From a virus: a stretch of DNA of 64,000 bases. The DNA lies in the IMG/VR virus record IMGVR_UViG_3300046171_000182, positions 62,001-126,000 of that record, one strand, 5' to 3'. Under the pieces are notes generated by a model. That model saw nothing but the letters and a program-made list of their open reading frames with translations. It was not told where the DNA came from and did no database searches. The position numbers and the translations under genes were made by a program. Below are positions 56,036 to 64,000 of this stretch, one piece after another (the stretch's first letter is position 1; every line of letters begins with the position of its first letter).

Positions 56036-56733
56036 TGGATACCTCGCAGCGTATGTGTATTATCGTGATTACATGCTGTACATTTAAATTTAATATCGTG
56101 CGTTAATTGTGGTACAGCATTTACAAATTCCATAATCTTATCAAACTGATCATTTGTAAGAGAGTCTAAAAAGGTTTCTACGTCTTCTTTAGGCTCATCT
56201 GCAAAATTAAAGTTTTCTTCTTCAGACTGTAAACTATCTAAACAACCCAAAGTCAAATAATATAGAGTCTCTGAATATCCTGCATCTTCTGGTAAGTCAC
56301 CTTTAACCATATGAGAATACATCGGATATTTTAATTTCAATGTATAGTTTTCGTTTAATACTATTTTATTTGCATCAGTCTTTTCTACGTCTAATTCTAT
56401 TTTATCTAACTCAACTGTATAGTCATTTGGTATTTCACATTCTGAACAATTTATTGTTATTTTTGATGTCTCACCGGCAGATTTTGCACGAATCCTAGTA
56501 AAAATATATTCTACATCAAATGTTGCTAAAGAAAGTGGATCGATCGGATCTACTACACATGACTTAATCGTATCTACAATAGATGATAAAATTTGTTTAT
56601 CGTCTTGTGACTCTAACGCAATAAGTAATACTTTTTGTTCTTTTACTAAAAATGGTCTATATCTAACTTCCTGTTTTGTTGATGGTATAGTAAGAGAGTA
56701 CTTAGGTACCTCGTTCACTGTTGGTAAAGGCAT
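56020..56733 (-). CDS. 26: Baseplate hub assembly protein gp26-like
   Basis: 237 residues from the ATG at 56733 (TAATG). MPLPTVNEVPKYSLTIPSTK then VRYRPFLVKEQKVLLIALES is the T4_baseplate/gp26 family block; CSECEIPNDYTVEL and CTACNHDNTHTL are strand pairs with CxxC, a likely zinc site. It acts as an assembly chaperone for the baseplate hub or tail. It ends QDFFS in a T-rich slippery site. Confidence 0.78.
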   Translation of the reverse strand: MPLPTVNEVPKYSLTIPSTKQEVRYRPFLVKEQKVLLIALESQDDKQILSSIVDTIKSCVVDPIDPLSLATFDVEYIFTRIRAKSAGETSKITINCSECEIPNDYTVELDKIELDVEKTDANKIVLNENYTLKLKYPMYSHMVKGDLPEDAGYSETLYYLTLGCLDSLQSEEENFNFADEPKEDVETFLDSLTNDQFDKIMEFVNAVPQLTHDIKFKCTACNHDNTHTLRGIQDFFS

Positions 56734-57338
56734 TATACAGATCTCCAATCCTTAAATGATAATTGCACGTTCAATTCAACCATTCCACCTGGTTCATTGC
56801 TAAATTCTATAGCGCTCATACTTGTGGGAAACGCTTTTTCTAAAATACAAGTGTATTCAACTTGTGCGTCTTCTAGTCGCTTTTGCAGACTATCAAACTC
56901 TGCACTGTTACTTAATACACCTGATGATAATATTCTTTCAGCTTGGCCAATTACATTTTTTGGCATACTAAGCTGTTGTACTCGTACTTCAAACCCGTAT
57001 TCATCTGGGTAATTTAATTCTTTTGTTTCAAAGTTTATTATTTTACTTTGCCAAAACTCAAAGTATTGTTTGATGTCGTAATCATTTGGTACATGAAAAG
57101 TTAATGGCACGTCATCTGTTGCGTATCCATATGCTAACTTATGTTCTTTCATACCAACCATACGTGGACTTGTAAGAATCTGCCTAAAAGGAAGCTGTGC
57201 CGATTTGCATAAAACATTTAATCGCCGAGTAGTAATACCAAATGCGCCTCCGACTGACGGCAAGAATACACGCCATAAAGATGTTCTTGCAAGTCCAGAA
57301 CCAAACTCTCCTTTGAGATCGTCAATGCTATATACCAT
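56733..57338 (-). CDS. Tail-tube-fold protein (gp19/gp54 type)
   Basis: 201 residues. LARTSLWRVFLPSVGG, LNVLCKSAQLPFRQILTSPR, LAYGYATDDVPLTFHVPNDY and FWQSKIINFE match the T4 gp19 tube family. Its position by gp26 and baseplate genes suits either the tube initiator gp54 or a tube paralogue. It forms the inner tube or its first ring. Confidence 0.72.
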   Translation of the reverse strand: MVYSIDDLKGEFGSGLARTSLWRVFLPSVGGAFGITTRRLNVLCKSAQLPFRQILTSPRMVGMKEHKLAYGYATDDVPLTFHVPNDYDIKQYFEFWQSKIINFETKELNYPDEYGFEVRVQQLSMPKNVIGQAERILSSGVLSNSAEFDSLQKRLEDAQVEYTCILEKAFPTSMSAIEFSNEPGGMVELNVQLSFKDWRSV

Positions 57339-57922
57339 TAGATCATTTTCCTTGAATCTCTATATACAGTAGACTTACCTGATTTCTGAAAGTCTGCAGT
57401 TGGTAAGAATGTAGCTATCTCCCACTCAGGAGCTGGTACATATGCAAATCTACTTTTAACGTTTGAATTTAAATAATGTTTGAAGCATGGCTTAAAAAAT
57501 TTCAAACTAGATGCACGTTTTAGTGTATTATATGTTGCTTCGAACTTCGTAGTATCATCAAAATTTTTGTTGTTAGTTATATCCATCAACGCGTCAAGCA
57601 TCTTTGCTCTTAATGTTGGTGGAAGATAATGTAAATTCAGACCATAAAAACCACCGGGTGCAGGACCTACAACAACTACTAACGGAAAGCTATCATAATA
57701 CGGTAGAGTATCTTTTGTTTTTGGATCATAGAAAAACATATACATGTTTCCTGCAATGCCTTTATTTTTTAACTCTACTGGATCTTCTTTCATGAGTGCA
57801 CTACGACTTACACGTCCCATTGCTGAGGCTTTACGTCTGAACCAATCTATTGATTGTTTTGTTCTTGGTGTAACGCCTGCTCTGAAAGCTTCGAGCTCTA
57901 GTTTTTGAAATATATTTGCCAT
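57338..57922 (-). CDS. 2: DNA end protector gp2-like protein
   Basis: 194 residues. FRAGVTPRTKQSIDWFRRKA, MYMFFYDPKTKDTLPYYDSFP and GFYGLNLHYLPPTLRAKMLD are hallmarks of the T4 gp2 family, which caps packaged DNA ends against RecBCD. Neighbour gp4 and the gp53/gp5 genes across the divergent gap reproduce the T4 2-4-53-5 order, which supports the call. Confidence 0.7.
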   Translation of the reverse strand: MANIFQKLELEAFRAGVTPRTKQSIDWFRRKASAMGRVSRSALMKEDPVELKNKGIAGNMYMFFYDPKTKDTLPYYDSFPLVVVVGPAPGGFYGLNLHYLPPTLRAKMLDALMDITNNKNFDDTTKFEATYNTLKRASSLKFFKPCFKHYLNSNVKSRFAYVPAPEWEIATFLPTADFQKSGKSTVYRDSRKMI

Positions 57923-57927
57923 AGCAG

Positions 57928-57935
57928 TATTTATA
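57928..57935 (-). promoter_or_regulatory. T4-type late promoter TATAAATA (minus strand)
   Basis: TATTTATA on the plus strand, just upstream of the gp2-like gene on the minus strand (ATG at 57922), overlapping the gap with gp4. Confidence 0.6.
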
Positions 57936-57937
57936 TG

Positions 57938-58420
57938 CTATTTTTTCTTTTTCTTTGGCGGAGGTAGCGGCTTTAGTTTCTTTATTGGTTTAGGCATAAT
58001 ACCCATAGTTTGTAGAGTTTTCTCTGTCCAAATCTGAAATTCCCACTTTCTATCCTTGGCATATGACTCTGCAGCTTCCCATTTATTCATATTCTTGACA
58101 TACGTAAATGCCTCATTGATATATCGCTTTGTGCGTTTAGATCCGGTTGGCGGTCTTGTTTCTTTATCTGGTTTAATCTCAACCAATAGTATTCTATCTT
58201 CAAGTACTATTTTAAGGTCAGGGAAGTAGCGGTGATAACGCTTATCACCGTCATAATAATATGGTACAATGACTTCTTCACTGGTCCAAGATTTTACCTT
58301 TGGATTCTCATCACACCATTTAAAGCAGTGTCTTTCCCACATTGATCTAAAAATGATGCTATTATGATCACCACCGTACTTCTTTGGGTTTTTTGGTTTG
58401 TATTTACCTGAGTATGCCAT
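57938..58420 (-). CDS. 4: Head completion nuclease gp4-like
   Basis: 160 residues. FRSMWERHCFKWCDENPKV, VPYYYDGDKRYHRYFPDLKI, RILLVEIKPDKET: the TnsA-like PD-(D/E)XK fold of T4 gp4, with D (FPDL), E and K (VEIKP) catalytic residues. It ends in a Pro/Lys-rich tail. It works at head completion with gp2. Confidence 0.82.
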   Translation of the reverse strand: MAYSGKYKPKNPKKYGGDHNSIIFRSMWERHCFKWCDENPKVKSWTSEEVIVPYYYDGDKRYHRYFPDLKIVLEDRILLVEIKPDKETRPPTGSKRTKRYINEAFTYVKNMNKWEAAESYAKDRKWEFQIWTEKTLQTMGIMPKPIKKLKPLPPPKKKKK

Positions 58421-58429
58421 TCAATTCCA

Positions 58430-58437
58430 TATAAATA
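58430..58437 (+). promoter_or_regulatory. T4-type late promoter TATAAATA
   Basis: Exact late element 34 nt before the gp48 ATG at 58472, in the divergent gap with gp4. Confidence 0.72.
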
Positions 58438-58471
58438 GTCTTAAGTTTTTTTAGTATTTATTGGAAAAAAT

Positions 58472-59490
58472 ATGCCTAAATATAGATTCCCTCTCGAAGC
58501 GCAAGATGATTACAAAGGACGTGTATATTTTACGCAGATCATTGAAATACCTCCAAAGATTAATACCTCTGCGTTTAAGAAAAAACAGATTGCGATTCCA
58601 GCAGGTCCGCCAGGTACTACAATTGATGGTAACGATGTTGATTTACAAGAAAGTTCAGTAGTAGATAACGCATTGGGGCTTTTTTCTGGTAAATTTACTC
58701 CTGGACAACATTTCGTGGAGAGACCGTAGAATTATATCTTCCTCCAGCTCAAACAATACAAGACGGAGTAGAGTTTGATAATTCTTTTTCTTTTGGTATA
58801 GCTGGAGAAGCAGCAAGACAATCATTATCAAGAGGAGAAAGTTCTATATTAGGTGCTTCAGCTTCTGCGCTTATGGGTACAGGCGGGATCGGCCAAATAC
58901 TGTCAAACCTACAGGATCCAAACATTGCAAGAGTTGCTGCAGCAAAAGTTGGTGCAATGATGCCAGGCGGAAGAGCAGGTGCAGTAACGTCTACAATTGC
59001 ACAAACGGCATTGAATCCAAATATACGAGCAGTATTTAAGTCAGTAAGACCAAGAGAACATTCTTTTAGTTTTAAGTTTTTACCTAGATCAAAAGCAGAA
59101 GCAAAACAAGTAGAAAATATTATTAAATGGTTTCGTACTGAGTTATATCCTGAATCAATTGATATAGCTGCTGGCGGTCAAAGATTACCGATCGGTTATA
59201 AGTTTCCTAATAAGTTTGGTATTGCTTTAAGATACGGAAGAAAAAACGTTGGTGCGCAATTACTTCCTTGTTATCTACGTGGTATGACTACAAACTATAA
59301 TGCTACTGCTATGTCGTTCTATCGCGATGGACAATACAGTGAAATCGATCTTACGCTTGATATGATAGAATTTAGAACACTAGACAAAGATGATGTTAGA
59401 TATGGATGGAATCTATATGGTAAAAATTATAAAGATTTTTGGGAAGAGTTTATAGCCGAAGTCCGGAACTATGAAGAGGAGAGGCAGTAA
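58472..59490 (+). CDS. 48: Baseplate tail tube cap gp48 (frame break)
   Basis: The first frame (YRFPLEAQDDYKGRVYFTQI ...) stops at 58729. With one more T in CATTTCG it reads FRGETVELYLPPAQTIQDGV and continues to FSFKFLPRSKAEAKQVENII and RNYEEERQ at 59490, giving about 339 residues. The tube-fold C-terminal half is typical of gp48. It caps the baseplate-tube junction. The break is taken as an indel. Confidence 0.75.
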
Positions 59491-60236
59491 TGTCGACATA
59501 TTTCGAAAATTTTCCAACTGTCGCATATAAGTTTGGTGTAAATTTACCTGCAGTTGCATATCAAAATTTAACTGCATATGTTGATATTATTGATCAGATA
59601 AAAGATAATATAGCATTTTACAGAAACTATTACATTCAAGAAGGTGATAGGCCAGATCAATTATCTTTTAGCTTATATGGTACTACAGATTATTATTGGA
59701 TGTTCTATTTACTTAACGATCATATCAAAGAACAAGGCTGGCCTTTAACCTATGACGCATTAAGTACGCTTATAGATAAAGATTTAACACATACTGTTGT
59801 TGCAACAAAAGATGTGATTTCTAATAAATTTAAAGTTGGGCAATTAGTAACAGGATCTTCCTCTGGTATTTCTGGAATAATCGCACATAGAAACTTAGAT
59901 CTAGGTCAACTATATATTAAAGACTTACAAGTTGGATCAGGCAATACTACTTTTGGATCTACAGAAGTTTTAACATCACAAGTCGGTGAAAATGTAGAAT
60001 CTATTACACTTATATCTTCTGCAGCTGAGAAAAACTCGGTAAGATATTATGTAGACGGAGACAATAAGCACTGTGACATAGATCCACACGCTGATAGACC
60101 AAACACTAAAACGCCAGTAACACACTTAGATTATTATCTTGCAGAAAATGAAAAACTAAAATCGATAAGAGTTATAAAACCTGATGCGGTTCGTGACATA
60201 TTTAGAGAATTTCAGGATAAATTTTTAGATGGCTAA
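59490..60236 (+). CDS. 53: Baseplate wedge protein gp53
   Basis: 248 residues, TAATG coupling. YFENFPTVAYKFG, DNIAFYRNYYIQEGDRPDQL and SLYGTTDYYWMFYLLND follow the phage gp53 family (LysM-like wedge). It joins the wedge to the hub. The order gp48, gp53, hub and gp5 is typical of T4-like baseplate operons. Confidence 0.85.
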   Translation: MSTYFENFPTVAYKFGVNLPAVAYQNLTAYVDIIDQIKDNIAFYRNYYIQEGDRPDQLSFSLYGTTDYYWMFYLLNDHIKEQGWPLTYDALSTLIDKDLTHTVVATKDVISNKFKVGQLVTGSSSGISGIIAHRNLDLGQLYIKDLQVGSGNTTFGSTEVLTSQVGENVESITLISSAAEKNSVRYYVDGDNKHCDIDPHADRPNTKTPVTHLDYYLAENEKLKSIRVIKPDAVRDIFREFQDKFLDG

Positions 60237-61659
60237 ATCATATACGCCCTTTGATCCTCATGAGTTTGAGATGCGCCGTGCTGTACTATCTACACAGCGC
60301 AATGATCATACTGTTGATATTACTACAACATTAGTAGAGTTAAATATATTTGAACATATAGAGCGCACGTATCTTACTGGTTTTATTACATATGTTGATA
60401 CTGGTAGATCCATAGAAATTATGGACTTTCAGGGTACTGAGTTTTTAGATATAGAATTTGGATTATATACAACTCCTCATAAAGTTTCAAAACGATTTGT
60501 CGTAAGGGAAGTTGTAAGTGTTGTACCTACAACAGATACTACTGATACGGTTACACTTCAAATTATAGATTATGATGGATATTTAAATACACTTATTAAT
60601 GTAAATAAAATGTATGAAGGTAAGCCAAGTCAGATTATCGATAATATTTTAAAAGACTATTTTGAAAATAAAAGAATAATAAGAGCTGGAGATGCTAATC
60701 AATTCGATTCTTTAGTAGATGAATATACTACTGCGTCAAACCCCAACGCAGACGAGTTAAATTCATATCGTCAATTATCTCAAGAATTACAAGCATCATT
60801 CAGATATATTGTTCCAAACTTAAACCCATTAGAAGCAATTGAAATGATAAAACGGCGGACAACTGGATTAACTGGTACCCCATTTTTATGTTTTGCATCG
60901 ATGGCTGACAATGATTTAAGATTTTATGATTTATATAGCTTATTACAAGAAGCTCCTATTAATGCAGGTGATCCATTTGTTTTTTCTACACAATTATCAC
61001 AAAGAGCTCCAACTACTGGTGCAGGACTTGCAAGACAAATAAGTAAAATAAAAAATCCGAAGAATGCTAATACACTAGAGCTAATTCGAAGTGGCGATGT
61101 AGGTTCTTCCTATGAATACGTAGACACTACGCATGGATTAGAATATGCATTTAATTATGATTTAGAAAAAGTTTTATCTAATTTACTTACTTCAAAATCA
61201 TATCCTGCAGCAGATACCAGATCTCTATTTAGGAATACGCCTGTTAGTGAAAATCTTGCTGAACGAATTACAAGAGTATCTACAGGAAATATATATGATG
61301 ACGCTGTGCACAATTATCACGAAGATATGAGTACACAAAGACATTCTGCAAAAGCGATATCACGATCGGTAAGAAATCTCCTTGGTAAATCTGTATTAGA
61401 AATAGAAGTACCAGGACTTCATGTAATACCACAAGGCGGTAATAAAACATTAGGAAGAATTGTTTCGGTCGTATCTGTCGCAGATGGTGAACAATTTGAT
61501 GAAGTGTTTGATAGAAAAAGAACTGGTGATTATATGGTATACACTACGCGGCATACACTAACTCCAAACAATTACTCTGCAGCTTTAAGTCTTGTAAAGA
61601 TTGCTAACTACAGAGGTAATACTCAAATTGGTAATGCTCGTATGGATGGTCCAAGATAA
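60229..61659 (+). CDS. Baseplate central hub protein (gp27-like)
   Basis: 476 residues. Beta-rich N-terminal half (HTVDITTTLVELNIFEHI, MDFQGTEFLDIEFGLYTTPH, VTLQIIDYDGYLNTL) and C-terminal LEIEVPGLHVIPQGG: strand patterns of the hub torus domains. It sits between gp53 and the gp5-like protein and is the expected binding partner of gp5. Confidence 0.7.
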   Translation: MAKSYTPFDPHEFEMRRAVLSTQRNDHTVDITTTLVELNIFEHIERTYLTGFITYVDTGRSIEIMDFQGTEFLDIEFGLYTTPHKVSKRFVVREVVSVVPTTDTTDTVTLQIIDYDGYLNTLINVNKMYEGKPSQIIDNILKDYFENKRIIRAGDANQFDSLVDEYTTASNPNADELNSYRQLSQELQASFRYIVPNLNPLEAIEMIKRRTTGLTGTPFLCFASMADNDLRFYDLYSLLQEAPINAGDPFVFSTQLSQRAPTTGAGLARQISKIKNPKNANTLELIRSGDVGSSYEYVDTTHGLEYAFNYDLEKVLSNLLTSKSYPAADTRSLFRNTPVSENLAERITRVSTGNIYDDAVHNYHEDMSTQRHSAKAISRSVRNLLGKSVLEIEVPGLHVIPQGGNKTLGRIVSVVSVADGEQFDEVFDRKRTGDYMVYTTRHTLTPNNYSAALSLVKIANYRGNTQIGNARMDGPR

Positions 61660-62543
61660 TGGCGGCATATTATGGAGATAACGCTCGGTGGTTTATTGGT
61701 GTGGCAACTAATAACTTAGATCCATTACTACTTGGCCGAGTGCAGGTCAGGATACTTGGAATCCATTCGCGAAGAACTTTAGATATTCCAGATTATTCGT
61801 TACCATGGGCAACTGTATTACAGCCAAATACAGCAGGTGGTACATCAGGAATTGGTATGATGCCACAGATTTTACCAGGTGCTCAGGTGTTTGGAATGTT
61901 TTTAGATGGTGAAATTTCGCAATTGCCATGTATACTAGGCGTTATGCCTAAAATAGAATTACCATCAGAGCAGCAATTGTCAAAACAACAAGACAAAGCA
62001 ATACAATATGATATTGGATATGATGCTGGTGAAATTGATCCACGTGTGGCAAGACATGAAGGACTAACTAATACTGATAATTTTACGACTGTATTAGTAG
62101 GAACCGAAAGAGTAGAACAAGCTTTTAATTTCTTTAAGTCCAGAGGTTTTACAGAAAAGCAATCAGCCGGTATAGTTGGAAATCTTATTGCTGAAACTGG
62201 AAAAAACCTTCCAGAACATGGGCCAAGAGGAGATGGTGGATCCGCTGCAGGTATTGCGCAGTGGCATCAAGGACGCAGAAAAATTTTTGAACGAGTATAT
62301 GGTAAACCGTGGTGGGATAGCACGTTCACAGATCAGCTAAATTTTATTGTTTGGGAACTAAATAACAGTGACTCGTATTCAGGAAACTTAAATAAAAAGG
62401 CAGGAGCGTTACTAAAACAAACTAATACAGTTGCTATGGCTGCAACAATATTTGATACAAAGTACGAACGTAGCGCCGGTCTTCATACACAAAGAAGAAT
62501 AAATTATGCGCATAATGTATATAACGAATTTGGGAGAGGATAG
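61659..62543 (+). CDS. 5: Gp5-like baseplate hub with tail lysozyme domain
   Basis: 294 residues. The OB-fold (about 10-110: WFIGVATNN, LLGRVQVRILGIHS, LPWATVLQP, VFGMFLDGE) is the gp5 N-terminal hub. After a linker, residues 150-290 form a phage tail lysozyme domain (AFNFFKSRGFTEKQSAGIVG, NLIAETG with a catalytic-type Glu, GIAQWHQGRR). It digests peptidoglycan at the tail tip during entry. No C-terminal beta-helix is visible. Confidence 0.85.
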   Translation: MAAYYGDNARWFIGVATNNLDPLLLGRVQVRILGIHSRRTLDIPDYSLPWATVLQPNTAGGTSGIGMMPQILPGAQVFGMFLDGEISQLPCILGVMPKIELPSEQQLSKQQDKAIQYDIGYDAGEIDPRVARHEGLTNTDNFTTVLVGTERVEQAFNFFKSRGFTEKQSAGIVGNLIAETGKNLPEHGPRGDGGSAAGIAQWHQGRRKIFERVYGKPWWDSTFTDQLNFIVWELNNSDSYSGNLNKKAGALLKQTNTVAMAATIFDTKYERSAGLHTQRRINYAHNVYNEFGRG

Positions 62544-64000
62544 TGACTAGCTTTACTCGATATCAATCTACGCTCTCAACATATAATCAACGATTAGGTA
62601 CTGCAGATTTTCGTAATGCAGCACCTACAGTAGAGGGCGAATATAATTCTAAATATACATCCGGTTTAGGAACAAACGTAGGACAAACGTTAAATGGTTT
62701 TCAATCTGTTACAAAAACAGAAAACTATTCTGGCCAATTTAAAAATGTATTACTGGGATTAGCGCTTGTTAAACTCACTCAAGAAGTTGCGGGTGAAAGC
62801 TTATTAGAAATATTCGATGATGCCTTTGAAGGAATAGGATCTGGTAATGCTAGTGTTAATAATGTATTAACCGCTGCAGGAGCTCTTGCCATTGTGACTG
62901 GATCTAGTCCTGCCGCAGGATTTTTAAAATCATATTATGGCGGTAGTTCGGGTCTTGCTGTTGGTAATCTTTTATCAAAAGCAACCGGTAAAGATGTAAC
63001 TTCATTAGTATCAGCTATACAAGGTGTCCATTCAGCAGGAAATGCAAAGCAATTTGTGGCTGCTGGATTGTCTCGATCTCTCGGTGCAGTACTTGCTCCA
63101 GTTATTTCTGATTTTAATTCTAAAGTAGATACAGCAATAGGAACTGCAATTGCTCCGGTTCTACAAGCAGTAATGGATATTAGTGCAGGACCGATAGGAA
63201 TACTTATTGATGAATTAACAGGTAATAAACTAAAAACACTTCAAAATCAAAATATCGTAAGCTTATTATCTCAAGGAAAATACGCAGAAGCAATACTATT
63301 AACTTCAAATAATTCTAGTAGTCCTTACAATCTTATTGAAGAAACTTTACTTGGTATTGATACTAAAGTTTCAACTAGGATTACATATACTGGTTCTAAT
63401 CAGATTTCGCCATTTGGTATTGGTCAAAATGATAATAACTGGAAAGGAGAGAAGACTACAACCTGGAAAGATCCGGATGCTCAGACTTCGACAGCTTCGA
63501 CAACAGCTCCCGCTAGTGATAGTGCATATAAGTTTACGCGTGTAAATGGTCTAGAAGAATTAGAAGCTGAATTTAGATCTGCGACACGTGATATTACAGA
63601 GGTTGTAGTTCATTGGTCCGCACACTTTTTAAATCAGGATATTGGAGCAGAAGAGATTCATGGCCAACAGAAAAACGACGGCTTCAAAGGCATCGGATAT
63701 CATTATGTAATAAGAAAAGATGGTACTATTGAAAGAGGCCGGCCAATCAATAAGGAAGGGGCGCATGCAAAAGCAAACGGTCACGATAAGTACAGTATTG
63801 GTATAGCATTCGTTGGCGGATACACAGTTAATTCAAATTCTGGATTAGCTAATCCTCCATATGGTAAAGAGTCTCTTAATGATGAACAAATGAAAGCGCT
63901 TAAAATGTTTTTCAATGCCTTTTATAAAGTATGGCCTGGTGGTCAAGCATGGGGTCATAATGATACTGATCCACAAAATGAACCAGATCCTGGATTTCCA
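62543..64000 (+). CDS. Baseplate-linked protein with N-acetylmuramoyl-L-alanine amidase domain, partial
   Basis: GTG start at 62543 (GAGAGGATA site, overlapping the gp5 stop), open to the window end (486 codons). The first 300 residues are an Ala/Gly-rich structural part (VLTAAGALAIVTGSSPAAG, VLAPVISDF). The C-terminal part is an Amidase_2/PGRP domain: EVVVHWSAHF, GIGYHYVIRKDGTIERGRP, GAHAKANGHDKYSIGIAF and WGHNDTDP with the zinc ligands. It gives the virion a second cell-wall enzyme. Confidence 0.8.
   Translation, partial: MTSFTRYQSTLSTYNQRLGTADFRNAAPTVEGEYNSKYTSGLGTNVGQTLNGFQSVTKTENYSGQFKNVLLGLALVKLTQEVAGESLLEIFDDAFEGIGSGNASVNNVLTAAGALAIVTGSSPAAGFLKSYYGGSSGLAVGNLLSKATGKDVTSLVSAIQGVHSAGNAKQFVAAGLSRSLGAVLAPVISDFNSKVDTAIGTAIAPVLQAVMDISAGPIGILIDELTGNKLKTLQNQNIVSLLSQGKYAEAILLTSNNSSSPYNLIEETLLGIDTKVSTRITYTGSNQISPFGIGQNDNNWKGEKTTTWKDPDAQTSTASTTAPASDSAYKFTRVNGLEELEAEFRSATRDITEVVVHWSAHFLNQDIGAEEIHGQQKNDGFKGIGYHYVIRKDGTIERGRPINKEGAHAKANGHDKYSIGIAFVGGYTVNSNSGLANPPYGKESLNDEQMKALKMFFNAFYKVWPGGQAWGHNDTDPQNEPDPGFP

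Noticed and set aside
1-64000. CRISPR arrays, insertion sequences or integrase/attachment sites
   Set aside because: I saw no regularly spaced repeats, transposase or integrase motifs; the layout is that of a lytic phage.

Overview
The window is one continuous stretch of an AT-rich, T4-like marine myovirus genome. It carries recognisable T4-type genes: the gp41 helicase C-terminus, gp32, gp33, PhoH, gp2 and gp4, gp26, a tape measure protein, gp48, gp53, gp27-like and gp5-like hub proteins, and a tail-tube-fold protein. T4 late promoters (TATAAATA) are also present. A circularly permuted tmRNA gene with a proteobacterial-style tag (ANNNFAPSNYALAA) and the absence of photosystem genes point to an alphaproteobacterial host, such as a SAR11-, SAR116- or Roseobacter-like cell. 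The host assignment is inference.

Layout. 1-3 kb: end of gp41, ThyX, a SleB-like hydrolase, permuted tmRNA and a small outer-membrane-like barrel. 3-11 kb: a metabolic island of tightly overlapping plus-strand genes (desaturase, three of the cluster's four 2-oxoglutarate oxygenase-like proteins, PLP enzyme, methyltransferase, flavin reductase, peroxiredoxin, a further oxygenase) meeting a minus-strand trio (hydroxylase, mini-SDR, QueC-like PP-loop ATPase). 11-15.7 kb: small early genes, two tRNAs and a structured non-coding stretch. 15.8-26.8 kb: virion-type genes, including a run of at least eight proteins that share an N-terminus like the T4 capsid-targeting signal; one looks like a nucleotidyltransferase/ligase and one like a cytidylyltransferase. 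Spanins follow. 26.9-34.4 kb: class II RNR, small conserved genes, PhoH, M15 peptidase, Cas4/MGME1-like exonuclease and a HAD phosphatase. 34.4-39.1 kb: glycosyltransferases, sulfotransferase and methyltransferase. 39.1-45.7 kb: small early genes, a family of Cys-pair mini-proteins, then a minus-strand block of membrane proteins with an A-type Fe-S carrier. 45.7-49.9 kb: SGNH hydrolase, radical SAM, GT-B-like pair and KdsB. 50-54 kb: early genes, gp33 and gp32. 54-64 kb: tail and baseplate genes on both strands.

Regulation is unusually legible. Fourteen early-type promoters share a TGTACA -35 element (usually inside TTAACTGTGTACA), an exact 17-nt spacer and a TATAAT-like -10. Three of them sit exactly 6 nt before an ATG, which predicts leaderless mRNAs. 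TATAAATA late promoters precede virion genes, including a self-complementary bidirectional pair at 45681-45692.

Caveat: about nine genes, including essential gp32 and gp48, are broken by single-base changes that are mostly homopolymer length differences. I read these as sequencing or assembly indels rather than biology and annotate the genes across the breaks. The one place where a frameshift may be real is the T_TTT_TTC heptamer at the end of gp26, just before the tape measure gene.
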